Assembly (NCBI GenBank): GCA_963205445.1
Contig: CAUJJG010000069.1
Location: 1 to 48,587, forward strand
Length of the DNA: 48,587 bases
From: Pseudomonadota bacterium
GTDB taxonomy: Bacteria > Pseudomonadota > Gammaproteobacteria > Xanthomonadales > Xanthomonadaceae
Direction of reading: 5' to 3'
Shown here piece by piece: positions 18,601 to 25,940 of this stretch. Position 1 is the first letter of the stretch, and the number at the start of each line of letters is the position of its first letter. The translations under genes and the position numbers were made by a program. The notes under the pieces were generated by a model. It did not search any database, was not told the origin of the DNA, and saw nothing but the letters and a program-made list of their open reading frames with translations.

Positions 18601-18727
18601 GGTCAGCCTGCTGTTCCTGCCGACCATCTATGCACTGCTGGATGATCTGCGTGCGGGCAGCGGGCGTTTGGTGGCCAAGGCGCGTGGCGTGCAGCCAGCG
18701 CCCGCCGTGGAAGGTGTCGCCGACTGA
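15653..18727 (+). CDS. RND efflux pump subunit 2 (1024 aa)
   Basis: A second RND permease of normal length, only distantly similar to its upstream neighbour. The two six-helix repeats and the N-terminal ITELSIRRPVTTIMLFVSMV are clear. In TM4 the relay has one Asp, D398-N399 (GMLVDNAVVVVES), where the first subunit has two. MMGLLLAVG precedes it, and the C-terminal repeat has MGVVVNNGIVMIEHINNLRR. The single Asp is common in some RND branches. In a heteromeric pump it could mean unequal proton-coupling roles, as proposed for MdtB and MdtC (inference). This is the last gene of the efflux operon. Confidence 0.93.
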   Translation: MNITELSIRRPVTTIMLFVSMVVIGLIAAFRLPLEAEPEASIPFFFVSLPYAGSTPEEVERNLVRPVEEALATMPGIDSLNARANADGGSIQVQFSDWTRDIAMAASEAREHIDAIRDQLPDDFRRYFVQRWSTRDREALSLRLASAQDLTTRGDLIERSIKQRLERLPGVARVEVEGVAKQEVLVALDKDRLSAHGVALNTLVQRLQAANFSVSAGQINEAGRRLRVQPKGELQNVQALRDLVIDQRGTRLSDIATVSMQPQRMNYVRQMEGRPSVGVDIYKEQAANLVDLSRVVRAEVEVLRKDPSMDGIDIEVTDDQGEAVKGSLLALAEAGAIGLLLSVIVLYAFLRHWPSTLMVSLAIPVCFAMTLGFMYFAGLTLNIISMMGLLLAVGMLVDNAVVVVESIYQEREKYPGQPSLASIIGTRHVAIALSAGTLCHCVVFLPMLFGEQNIITIYLKQLAVTISVSLLASWLVAISLIPMLSARMQTPPALKSPFINGMQTRYAKLLRWTLLHRGWSVAGILAISLVSVIPMMQTQGGEDENDPGEINIFYQWKGAYSKEEMGKEVARVENFVNANRKQFHIERVYSRYSEQGWAQTRLFLDIEDRERSKKIEEAVRKGLPASARANIGIGWPGGMGGAGQQGIRFSLIGDSTETLTELASDVVPMLGRNPKLRDVRIDTGDANTELNVRVDRDRAANYGFSAQEVAQFVGMALRGSSLRDFHQGETEIPVNVRFAGADKYSVEDLATFMVRTPSGSEVPLLAMVDVRLQPAATSIQRLNRQTMLRVEAGVAQGVPMEDARKAVEETLAGVQFPPGYAFTFSGNGFDINFDGMDQMLRSIMIALVLMLVIMAAVFESLLFPVAIMSCVLFSIFGVYWLFWITGTEMNIMAVIGILVLMGVVVNNGIVMIEHINNLRRRGLSRLDALVEGSRERLRPIMMTMGTAILAMIPIALSTKTADGMPPYYPMARAIAGGLAFSTVVSLLFLPTIYALLDDLRAGSGRLVAKARGVQPAPAVEGVAD

Positions 18728-18738
18728 CCTGAAGGGCT

Positions 18739-18755
18739 GGGCCGTATTCCGGCCC
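18739..18755 (+). terminator. Weak hairpin after the RND operon
   Basis: GGGCCG (18739-18744) pairs with CGGCCC (18750-18755) around TATTC, 11 bases after the stop. There is no real T-run after it (GTTAACG), so the call is tentative. Confidence 0.35.
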
Positions 18756-18809
18756 GTTAACGCCTGCCTCGGGTATCGTGTGCGGGTTTGCTGACACGAG
18801 GGCACTCGG

Positions 18810-21515
18810 ATGAGTACCTACGCATTGGATGCGGTCTTCCGCCCCCGCGGCGTGGCGGTGGTGGGTGCCAGCCCACGCGCGCGGTCCGTGGGTCGTACCC
18901 TTTTGCGCAACCTGCGTGCGGCGGGTTTTCCCGGGAACATCGGCGTAGTCAATCCCGTCCATGCGCAGATCGAAGACATGGCCACGGTGGCGTCTCTTTC
19001 CGCGCTTCCCTTCCGGCCGGATTTGGTGGTGGTGTCAGTACCGGCAAGCGCCGTCCCCGGGGTGGTGGCCGAGGCGGCAGCAGTGGGCGCACGCGCTGTG
19101 GTCCTGGTGGGTGCGGGGCTGGGGCAGGGGCCGGGTTCGTTGCTGGCCCAAGCCCAAACCGAGGCCTGGAAATGCGGTGTGCGCCTCATCGGGCCCAATT
19201 GCCTGGGGGTGATGGCACCGCATGCAAGGCTCAATGCCAGTTTCTCGGCCAGCGCACCGTTGCCGGGCGATCTTGCCCTGATCTCCCAATCCGGCGCAGT
19301 GGCGTCTGGTCTGGTCGAATGGGGCAGGGCACGCGGCGTGGGGTTTTCGGCCGTGGTCTCGCTGGGGGATGCGGTGGATGTGGATGCGGGCGACCTGCTG
19401 GACTGGTTCGTGCAGGATCCAAAGACGCGGGCGATCCTCCTTTACCTCGAATCAATCCGGGATGCGCGCAAATTCATGTCGGCCGCGCGTGCCGCGGCGA
19501 GGGTCAAGCCGGTCGTCGTGGTGAAGTCGGGCCGGGTGGCTGCCGGTGCCCGAGCCGCCGCCACCCATACCGGGGCCCTCGCGGGGGCCGATGCGGTCTA
19601 CGATGCCGCCTTCCGTCGCGCTGGCCTGCTGCGCGTCAATGGCTTGGATGAACTGTTCGCCGCCGCGGAAACGCTGGGTCATCTGCGCAGTGCGCCGGGC
19701 CGTCGGCTGGCCATACTCACCAATGGCGGCGGCATCGGCGTGCTGGCGGTGGACCGGCTTGCGGAAGTGGGGGGCACGCTGGCGGAGCTGGATGCGCCAA
19801 CCCTGGCCCGTCTGGAGGCGTTGCTGCCTCCATCCTGGTCGCGTGCCAACCCGATCGACGTGATTGGGGATGCCGATGCAGACCGTTATGCGGCTGCGCT
19901 GGAGGCACTGCTGGCCAGCCCCGACAACGATGCCGTGTTGGCCATTCACGTGCCCACCGCCCTGACATCTTCCGCAGAGGCCGCCAACGCGGTGGCGGCG
20001 CTGTTGGGCCGCCGAACCGGAGCCCAGCGGGCCAAACCCGTGCTGGCGGTTTGGGTAGGGGGAGATGCGTCCGCCACCGAACAGCTGGATGCCGTGGGCG
20101 TGCCCACCTATGCCACCGAGGCGGATGCCGTGCGCGGTTTCATGCATCTGGTGCGCCACCGCGAGGGGCAGCAGGCCTTGATGGAAACGCCCCCCAGCCT
20201 GCCGGATGACTTCGACGTGGATGCCGCAGCGGCGCGCGTCATCGTCGACCGGGCGCTGCAGCAAGGCCGCCACTGGCTTGATCCGCTCGAGGTGGCTGGC
20301 TTGTTGGCGGCTTATGGCATCCCGGTGGCCCCGGTGGCCCTCGCTGCCGAACCTGACGCGGCCGTTGCCGCAGCGGCCCCGCTGTTGGCGCAGGGCCAGT
20401 CCGTGGCGGTGAAGATCCTCTCCCCCGACATTCCGCACAAGTCCGATATCGACGGCGTGCGCCTGAATCTGGGCAGCGCCGACGCCGTGCGTGAGGCGGC
20501 GGCCTCCTTGTTGGCACGCGCCCGCAGTCTGCGCCCTGATGCCCGCATCGAGGGCGTGTCCGTGCACCCGATGGTCGTCAGGCCGAAGGCGAGGGAACTC
20601 ATCGCCGGCCTTGCCGATGACCCGACTTTCGGCCCGGTGGTGGTGTTCGGGCGGGGCGGGACTGCGGTCGAGGTGATCGATGACAAGGCCTTGGCGCTGC
20701 CGCCTCTGGATCTGCGCCTGGCGTCCGAATTGATGGGTCGTACCCGCGTGTCGCGCATCCTCAAGGCCTATCGCAACGTGCCTGCGGCGGATGAGCGCGC
20801 GGTAGCGCTGGTGCTGGTCAAGCTGGCGCAGATGGCGGCGGACCTGCCACAGGTGCGCGAGCTTGACATCAACCCGCTGCTGGCTGATCGGGATGGCGTG
20901 GTGGCCGTGGATGCGCGTGTGGTCATCGCGCCGTGCGATGCACCCGCGGTCAAGGGCCCTTGGCATTCGCGGATGGTGATCCGTCCCTATCCCTCCGAAT
21001 GGGAGCGGGTGGTGGCCTTGGCCCATGACGAGAAGATGTTCGTACGGCCCGTGCGACCAGAGGACGAAGACCTGTTTGCGGCGTTTTTCGGCAGGATCAC
21101 CGAGGATGATTTGCGGCTGCGGTTCTTTTCCACCATGCGGCATTTCAACCACGACTTCATCGCCCGTCTGACCCAGCTGGACTACGCGCGATCGATTGCA
21201 TTGGTCGCCATCGGTACCGACACCGGCGATCTGCTTGGCGTGGTGCACCTGCTGGCCGATGCCAATTACGACAAGGGCGAATACAGCATCCTGGTGCGCT
21301 CGGACCTCAAGGGCTACGGCATTGGATGGCAGCTGATGCGGATGATGATCGAATACGCCCGCAGCCTCGGGCTGCGAGGGGTGGAGGGCCAGGTGCTGCG
21401 CGAGAACGCGACCATGCTCAAGATGTGCCGGCAGCTTGGTTTCGCCATCGGTGCAGACCCGGATGACGCCACCATCATGAATGTGGCGTTGGACGTCCCC
21501 TCCACCGAATTGTGA
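18810..21515 (+). CDS. Acyl-CoA synthetase (NDP-forming)/GNAT fusion, Pat-like
   Basis: A 901-residue protein with the domain order of the protein lysine acetyltransferase Pat/PatZ (Pka). It has a CoA-binding Rossmann domain (about 5-130, VAVVGASPRARSVGRTLLRN), a succinyl-CoA-ligase-like region (130-440), an ATP-grasp domain (about 470-690, KILSPDIPHKSDIDGVRLNL and FGRGGTAVEVIDDKALALPP) and a C-terminal GNAT domain (about 735-895, FVRPVRPEDEDLF, LVRSDLKGYGIGWQLM). Pat proteins acetylate enzymes such as acetyl-CoA synthetase. H253 lies in ATHTGALAG, the position I associate with the phosphorylatable His of ADP-forming synthetases, so synthetase activity may be retained (inference). It is monocistronic. 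Confidence 0.88.
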   Translation: MSTYALDAVFRPRGVAVVGASPRARSVGRTLLRNLRAAGFPGNIGVVNPVHAQIEDMATVASLSALPFRPDLVVVSVPASAVPGVVAEAAAVGARAVVLVGAGLGQGPGSLLAQAQTEAWKCGVRLIGPNCLGVMAPHARLNASFSASAPLPGDLALISQSGAVASGLVEWGRARGVGFSAVVSLGDAVDVDAGDLLDWFVQDPKTRAILLYLESIRDARKFMSAARAAARVKPVVVVKSGRVAAGARAAATHTGALAGADAVYDAAFRRAGLLRVNGLDELFAAAETLGHLRSAPGRRLAILTNGGGIGVLAVDRLAEVGGTLAELDAPTLARLEALLPPSWSRANPIDVIGDADADRYAAALEALLASPDNDAVLAIHVPTALTSSAEAANAVAALLGRRTGAQRAKPVLAVWVGGDASATEQLDAVGVPTYATEADAVRGFMHLVRHREGQQALMETPPSLPDDFDVDAAAARVIVDRALQQGRHWLDPLEVAGLLAAYGIPVAPVALAAEPDAAVAAAAPLLAQGQSVAVKILSPDIPHKSDIDGVRLNLGSADAVREAAASLLARARSLRPDARIEGVSVHPMVVRPKARELIAGLADDPTFGPVVVFGRGGTAVEVIDDKALALPPLDLRLASELMGRTRVSRILKAYRNVPAADERAVALVLVKLAQMAADLPQVRELDINPLLADRDGVVAVDARVVIAPCDAPAVKGPWHSRMVIRPYPSEWERVVALAHDEKMFVRPVRPEDEDLFAAFFGRITEDDLRLRFFSTMRHFNHDFIARLTQLDYARSIALVAIGTDTGDLLGVVHLLADANYDKGEYSILVRSDLKGYGIGWQLMRMMIEYARSLGLRGVEGQVLRENATMLKMCRQLGFAIGADPDDATIMNVALDVPSTEL

Positions 21516-21523
21516 GCCCAGGC

Positions 21524-22723
21524 TCAGTGCAGCAGGCGGCCGATGATGCTGGCACCTGACACCCAAACGCCGATGGCACTGCCCAGATTGCTGAGGATGA
21601 ACACCAGCACCACGCGGCTCACGCGATTGCGATACCAGCCTTTCACCGATTGCGCATCGTCACGCAAGGCAAGGAAATCGGGGTAAGCCGGCTTGCGCAG
21701 ATGCACCTCCGCCAAGGCGCTGAACATGCCGGGCGGCAGGCCGGGACGGAAAGGTTTGAGTGGCGCCGCCACCGCTGCGGTGAGGATGCTCAGCACATGC
21801 CCACGGGCCAACAATGCGCCCAGTCCGGCCATTCCGCTGGTCCACAGCACCCATTGCAGCAGCAGGTCACGGCCCAGGTCCTTGCCGCCATGCCAATACC
21901 CCCAGGCGATGCCTGCGCAGATCAGGGTCATCAACGTCAGCGTGATCCAAGGGATGTTGCGCTTGGCTTTCACCTGGGTCAGCGCCGTGGTCAGCGCCTG
22001 CGGCGTGCGCTGTTCTTCAGCGAGGTATTTCGCCATGCCCTTCAGGTGGCCCGCGCCCACCACGGCCAGCACGCGCGTGGCGCCGTCGCTGCGTTCGCGC
22101 AACTTGGCCGCCATGTACTGGTCGCGTTCGTCGATCAGCGCGGCATACAGCGTCGGAGTGTCGCGGGCAAATTCGCCGAAGCTGGACTCCAGCATGTCGC
22201 CTTCTTTCAGCCGTTCGATGTCATCCTCGGACACGTCCTCGCGGTCGAACAGGCCGGTGCCGATGCTGGCAATCAGCTTGGCGCGGTCCCACCAACCCAA
22301 CCCCTGCAGGATACGACGGAAAGTGATGCCCACATCGCGGTCGATCAGCTGCATCGACAAGCCCTGGGCCACCGCTTCGACGGCGGCGGCTTTCAGCTCG
22401 GCCCCCGGCTCGATGCCCAATTGCTCGGCCAAGCGGCGCTGGTAAGCGGCCAGCGCAAGATTGGCGGCAAACGGGGCCACTTTCTTTTCGCGGATCACCT
22501 TGACCAGATCCAGCTCGGCCATGGTGTCGGGCTGGGTGAGTGCCTTGTGTCGCTGCGCATCCAGCTCCACCGCCACGGCATCGTAGCGGCCGCTGTCGAT
22601 GGCGGCTTTGACGGCGGCCACGCTGGCCTTGGAGACATGCGCCGTCCCCAGCAGCGTGTAATGGACGCCGTCGCGTTCAACTTCGATGACGGGTTGCGCC
22701 GTGGCTTCCGCGATGGCGTCCAT
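21524..22723 (-). CDS. TraB/PrgY-domain membrane protein
   Basis: A 399-residue protein of the TraB family, named after the enterococcal pheromone shutdown proteins; its biochemical function in proteobacteria is unknown. The N-terminal domain (about 10-250) has LLGTAHVSKASV, VAVELDAQR, FGEFARDTPTLYAALIDERD and GAGHLKGM. The conserved H in GTAH and H in GAGH are the family hallmark and may bind metal. The C-terminal half has four hydrophobic segments (about 270-395), so it is an integral membrane protein. The ATG at 22723 overlaps the stop of aguB (ATGA), so it is translationally coupled to the putrescine genes. A TTG at 22726 is a less likely start. Confidence 0.85.
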   Translation of the reverse strand: MDAIAEATAQPVIEVERDGVHYTLLGTAHVSKASVAAVKAAIDSGRYDAVAVELDAQRHKALTQPDTMAELDLVKVIREKKVAPFAANLALAAYQRRLAEQLGIEPGAELKAAAVEAVAQGLSMQLIDRDVGITFRRILQGLGWWDRAKLIASIGTGLFDREDVSEDDIERLKEGDMLESSFGEFARDTPTLYAALIDERDQYMAAKLRERSDGATRVLAVVGAGHLKGMAKYLAEEQRTPQALTTALTQVKAKRNIPWITLTLMTLICAGIAWGYWHGGKDLGRDLLLQWVLWTSGMAGLGALLARGHVLSILTAAVAAPLKPFRPGLPPGMFSALAEVHLRKPAYPDFLALRDDAQSVKGWYRNRVSRVVLVFILSNLGSAIGVWVSGASIIGRLLH

Positions 22724-23607
22724 CAATCGCGGTACCGTCGGGTCAGATCCCCGTAGGCATCGATGCGTCGGTCACGCAGGAAGGGCCAGATCCGGCGCAC
22801 ATGCTCGCTGCGTTGCATGTCCACCTCGGCCAGCAGCAGGCAGGGGTCGGTACCGGTTTCGGCCACCACCTCGCCCTGCGGGCCCAGCACCAGCGAATTG
22901 CCCCAGAAATCGATGCCGGCAGCACCCAGCGGCGAGGGCTCGTGGCCCACGCGGTTGCAGCTCAGCACCGGCAAGCCGTTGGCCACCGCATGACCACGAT
23001 GGGAGAGCACCCAGGCATCGCGCTGGCGGTTTTTTTCATCCTGCGCATCCTGCGGGTCCCAACCGATTGCGGTGGGGTAGAGCAGCAGTTCGGCACCCGC
23101 CAGTGCCATCAGGCGTGCGGCTTCCGGATACCACTGGTCCCAGCACACCAGCACGCCCAGCTTGCCCACCGATGTCTGGATGGGGGTAAAGCCCAAATCA
23201 CCGGGAGTGAAATAGAACTTTTCATAGAAACCCGGATCGTCCGGGATGTGCATCTTGCGGTACTTGCCAGCGGTGCTGCCGTCGGTGTCGAACACCACCG
23301 CGGTGTTGTGATACAGCCCGGTGGCGCGCTTTTCGAACAGCGAGCTGACCAGCACCACGCCGTGGCGTTTGGCCAGCGCCGCCAGTCGTTCCGTCGAGGG
23401 GCCGGGGATGGGCTCGGCCAGGTCGAATTCGTCCACCGACTCGTGTTGGCAGAAATAGGCACCGTTGTGCAACTCCTGCAGCAGGACCAGCTTGGCGCCC
23501 GCTTGGGCAGCTTCGGCCACGCGGGTTTCGATGATGGCCAGGTTGGCGGCAGCATCGCCGTGATTGCGCTCCTGCACCAGCGCAACGGGGAGTGTTTGGG
23601 TCTTCAT
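22723..23607 (-). CDS. aguB: N-carbamoylputrescine amidase
   Basis: A 294-residue nitrilase-superfamily enzyme that hydrolyses N-carbamoylputrescine to putrescine, CO2 and ammonia. The catalytic triad is E45 (LLQELHNG), K118 (YRKMHIPDD) and C155 (GVLVCWDQWYPE), with the family segment FYEKFYFTPGD between the last two. Length and motifs match plant and bacterial AguB. Its neighbour aguA makes the substrate, so the pair forms the two-step agmatine-to-putrescine route. A 70-bp gap separates it from aguA, and a TACAAT hexamer lies six bases before the ATG, so it may also have its own leaderless promoter. Confidence 0.95.
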   Translation of the reverse strand: MKTQTLPVALVQERNHGDAAANLAIIETRVAEAAQAGAKLVLLQELHNGAYFCQHESVDEFDLAEPIPGPSTERLAALAKRHGVVLVSSLFEKRATGLYHNTAVVFDTDGSTAGKYRKMHIPDDPGFYEKFYFTPGDLGFTPIQTSVGKLGVLVCWDQWYPEAARLMALAGAELLLYPTAIGWDPQDAQDEKNRQRDAWVLSHRGHAVANGLPVLSCNRVGHEPSPLGAAGIDFWGNSLVLGPQGEVVAETGTDPCLLLAEVDMQRSEHVRRIWPFLRDRRIDAYGDLTRRYRD

Positions 23608-23613
23608 GTCGGC

Positions 23614-23619
23614 ATTGTA
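23614..23619 (-). promoter_or_regulatory. -10-like TACAAT six bases before the aguB ATG
   Basis: On the minus strand TACAAT is followed by GCCGAC and the aguB ATG. There is no Shine-Dalgarno sequence. The -35 region is poor. It is part of a series of similarly spaced sites in this window. Confidence 0.35.
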
Positions 23620-23677
23620 TGCGGATGGGGCGTGCGCCCCAGGGAAATCGATGGCGAGGAGGCCGGCAGCCCCGGTT

Positions 23678-24712
23678 TCAGCCCAGCAAGCCGGCCGGCA
23701 GCTGCATGGTGATGCAGTGCAGGCTGCCGTTCTGCCAGATCAACGGCCGGCATGGGACCTGCACGATCTCGCGGCCGGGATAGGCCTGCGCCAGCACGGC
23801 GGCCGCAGCCGCATCGGCAGGATCCCCGTAGGCGGGCATCAGCACCGCCTCATTGAGGATCAGGTAATTCGCATAGCTGGCCGCCAGCCGGCGGCCGCCA
23901 TCGAGAATGGGGGCCGCCCATGGCAACGGAAACAGACGGTAGGGCTGGCCGTCGCGCGTGCGCAGGGCGGCGATCTCAGCGGCCATTGCTGCAAGGCCGG
24001 CATGATGCGAATCGTGGGCGTCATCGCAGGCCTGGAACACGATGGCATCACCGGGGGCAAAGCGGGCCAGGGTGTCGATATGGGCGTCGGTGTCGTCGCC
24101 TTCCAGTGCGCCGTTGTCCAGCCACAGCACCCGGTCCTGCGCCAGCCAACTGGCGAGCTTCGCGCTGAGCGCATCACGGCTGGCCTGCGGATGGCGTTCG
24201 TGCAGGCATTGCCAGGTGGTCAGCAACGTGCCCTTGCCGTCGGTTTCGATGCCGCCGCCTTCCAGCGCGAAGTCGATGCGCTGGCGCTTGGCATCGCCAA
24301 ACAGGCCCTGCGCGGAAAGCGCTTCCACCAGCAGGTCGTCACGCCCGGCCTCGAACTTGCCGCCCCAAGCGGTGAAGCAGAAATCGAGCAGGCGGAAACC
24401 GTCGCCATCGCGCAGGGTGATCGGGCCGGAATCACGCAGCCAGGTGTCGTCGTATTCGGCCGCGACGAAGCGTACACGTTCCAGCGCAACGCCTGCCGCC
24501 GCCAGTCGCGCCTGCGCCTGCTCGCGCACTGCATCATCGGCCACGCAGATGAGGACAGGCTGGAAGCGGACGATGGCTGCCACCAGCGCCACATAGGTGG
24601 TCTCGACGGCATCGAGCCGATCGGCCCAATCGGTGCCTGCGTGGGGCCAGGCAATCAGGATCGCCGACTGGGGTTCCCATTCGGCAGGGAAGCGCACGGA
24701 AGATTCAGTCAT
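23678..24712 (-). CDS. aguA: Agmatine deiminase
   Basis: A 344-residue guanidino-modifying enzyme of the peptidylarginine-deiminase superfold that converts agmatine to N-carbamoylputrescine and ammonia. Conserved blocks are RFPAEWEPQSAILIAWPH at the N-terminus, YDDTWLRDSGPI, LEGGGIETDGKGTLLT, the catalytic DTDAHIDT and the nucleophile C333 in NGSLHCITMQLP. The frame is open upstream to 24820 but would run into the rpmJ terminator; the ATG at 24712 matches the normal N-terminus. The upstream arginine decarboxylase is not in the window. The order aguA, aguB, traB on one strand suggests a polyamine operon with an added membrane protein. Confidence 0.95.
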   Translation of the reverse strand: MTESSVRFPAEWEPQSAILIAWPHAGTDWADRLDAVETTYVALVAAIVRFQPVLICVADDAVREQAQARLAAAGVALERVRFVAAEYDDTWLRDSGPITLRDGDGFRLLDFCFTAWGGKFEAGRDDLLVEALSAQGLFGDAKRQRIDFALEGGGIETDGKGTLLTTWQCLHERHPQASRDALSAKLASWLAQDRVLWLDNGALEGDDTDAHIDTLARFAPGDAIVFQACDDAHDSHHAGLAAMAAEIAALRTRDGQPYRLFPLPWAAPILDGGRRLAASYANYLILNEAVLMPAYGDPADAAAAAVLAQAYPGREIVQVPCRPLIWQNGSLHCITMQLPAGLLG

Positions 24713-24788
24713 CGGTCTGTCCGGGTGTCGTCGCCTGTCGTTGCGAGCGGAGAGGCGAATGGTGGGGCGAGTGGTGAAATGAATACGC

Positions 24789-24814
24789 AAAAGGCCGCCT
24801 TGCGGCGGCCTTTT
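24789..24814 (-). terminator. Intrinsic terminator of rpmJ
   Basis: An 11-bp perfect stem (AAAAGGCCGCC/GGCGGCCTTTT) with a TTGC loop, 22 bases after the rpmJ stop. A-run and T-run flank it on both strands, so it could stop transcription in both directions. Confidence 0.88.
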
Positions 24815-24835
24815 GGGCACAACCTGCGTCAGGGC

Positions 24836-24961
24836 TCAGCGCTGGCGGGCCTTGAAACGCGGGTTGGACTTGCAGATCACGAAGACCTTGCCACGACGGC
24901 GAACCACCTTGCAGTCGCGGTGACGGGCCTTCGCCGACTTCAGGGAGGACAGGACCTTCAT
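24836..24961 (-). CDS. rpmJ: Ribosomal protein L36, cysteine-poor (C-minus) form
   Basis: A 41-residue basic protein of the large ribosomal subunit. It starts [16 protein letters not shown] and ends NPRFKARQR. The zinc ribbon of canonical L36 (C-x2-C-x12-C-x4/5-H) is absent: only C17 and C30 remain, so this is the zinc-independent form, related to YkgO. In Xanthomonadaceae I recall this 41-residue form as the usual L36. The ATG at 24961 has GAGG nine bases upstream. It is a single gene with its own terminator, divergent from cmk. Its promoter must lie in 24962-25084; no clear -35/-10 pair was identified there. Confidence 0.97.
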   Translation of the reverse strand: MKVLSSLKSAKARHRDCKVVRRRGKVFVICKSNPRFKARQR

Positions 24962-25084
24962 GATGAAACCTCGGCAAATGGATGGGATGAAACGCTTAGC
25001 CCGCTATTTTAATCACCATTTGGTTTCCACATCAACAGTTTCTGGATTTTTTTCGTGAATGCTGTGGTTCGTGGCGGGCCGCAG

Positions 25085-25090
25085 CATAAT
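25085..25090 (+). promoter_or_regulatory. -10-like CATAAT six bases before the cmk ATG
   Basis: CATAAT (25085-25090), CCCGGC, then the ATG at 25097. No ribosome binding site is present, and the -35 match is weak. A transcript from here would begin at or next to the ATG. Confidence 0.4.
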
Positions 25091-25096
25091 CCCGGC

Positions 25097-25777
25097 ATGC
25101 AAAACCTCATTCCTGTTCTCACCATCGATGGCCCATCCGGTTCCGGCAAGGGCACCATCAGTCGTCTCGTCGCCGTCCAGCTCGGTTGGCATTATCTTGA
25201 TTCGGGCGCCTTGTATCGGGCTGTCGGGATCGCGGCCGGCTGGTCCGATATCGACCTCTCCGACGCCTCGGCGCTGGTGCGTTGCACCTTCGATACGGTC
25301 ATCGGTTTTCGCGATGACGCCGACGGAGAGCCCCGCGTGCTCGTGAACGGGGTCGATGCCACGGATGAGCTGCGCACCGAAACCGCCGGCGCGGCGGCCT
25401 CGGCGATTGCCGCCATTCCGGAAGTTCGGGCGGCGCTGAAGGACCGCCAGCGGGCGTTTCGGCAGTCGCCTGGGCTGGTGGCCGACGGTCGGGACATGGG
25501 CACGGTGATCTTCCCCGATGCCGGGCACAAGGTGTTTTTGACCGCCAGTGCCGAGGAACGTGCGGAAAGGCGCTATAAGCAGTTGAAGGACAAAGGGGTT
25601 TCCGTCACAATAGACGGTCTGCTACGCGAGATCCTCGCCCGCGATGCCCGTGATGCCAGTCGCGCGGTGGCGCCGCTGCGGCCGGCTGAAGATGCCGTCC
25701 ACATCGATACCACCGGCCTGCCCATTGCAGCAGTCGTTGCGCGAGTGCTGGACGTCGTGGCCCGCCCAGCGGGTTGA
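25097..25777 (+). CDS. cmk: Cytidylate kinase
   Basis: A 226-residue NMP kinase that phosphorylates CMP and dCMP with ATP. The P-loop is GPSGSGKGT (12-20), followed by [12 protein letters not shown], the CMP-binding segment [20 protein letters not shown] and the lid [15 protein letters not shown] chose the ATG at 25097 because it puts the P-loop at the usual distance from the N-terminus; the longer frame from 25055 has no support. rpsA follows 163 bp downstream, the classic cmk-rpsA pairing. The gene appears to be transcribed without a leader. Confidence 0.97.
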   Translation: MQNLIPVLTIDGPSGSGKGTISRLVAVQLGWHYLDSGALYRAVGIAAGWSDIDLSDASALVRCTFDTVIGFRDDADGEPRVLVNGVDATDELRTETAGAAASAIAAIPEVRAALKDRQRAFRQSPGLVADGRDMGTVIFPDAGHKVFLTASAEERAERRYKQLKDKGVSVTIDGLLREILARDARDASRAVAPLRPAEDAVHIDTTGLPIAAVVARVLDVVARPAG

Positions 25778-25940
25778 CGGCCGCAGGTATTGCGAAGCAG
25801 GCCAAGTCCCGTGGGCACGCCCGTGTCTGCGGGTTTCCTTCATCCACACATGGCCAAGCGCCTCCTGCGCAACCGCCAACCAACCCAAGGTGGGCCGCCC
25901 CGTTGCTGCGGGCTGCCTGTGTATCCACCCGAGATTTTTC

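Noticed and set aside
16529-18805. A 758-residue open frame on the minus strand across pump 2
   Set aside because: It lies opposite well-conserved RND coding sequence and has typical shadow composition.
25778-25940. A structured autoregulatory leader of rpsA
   Set aside because: The region was read for stable hairpins and none was convincing, although rpsA autoregulation is known in E. coli.
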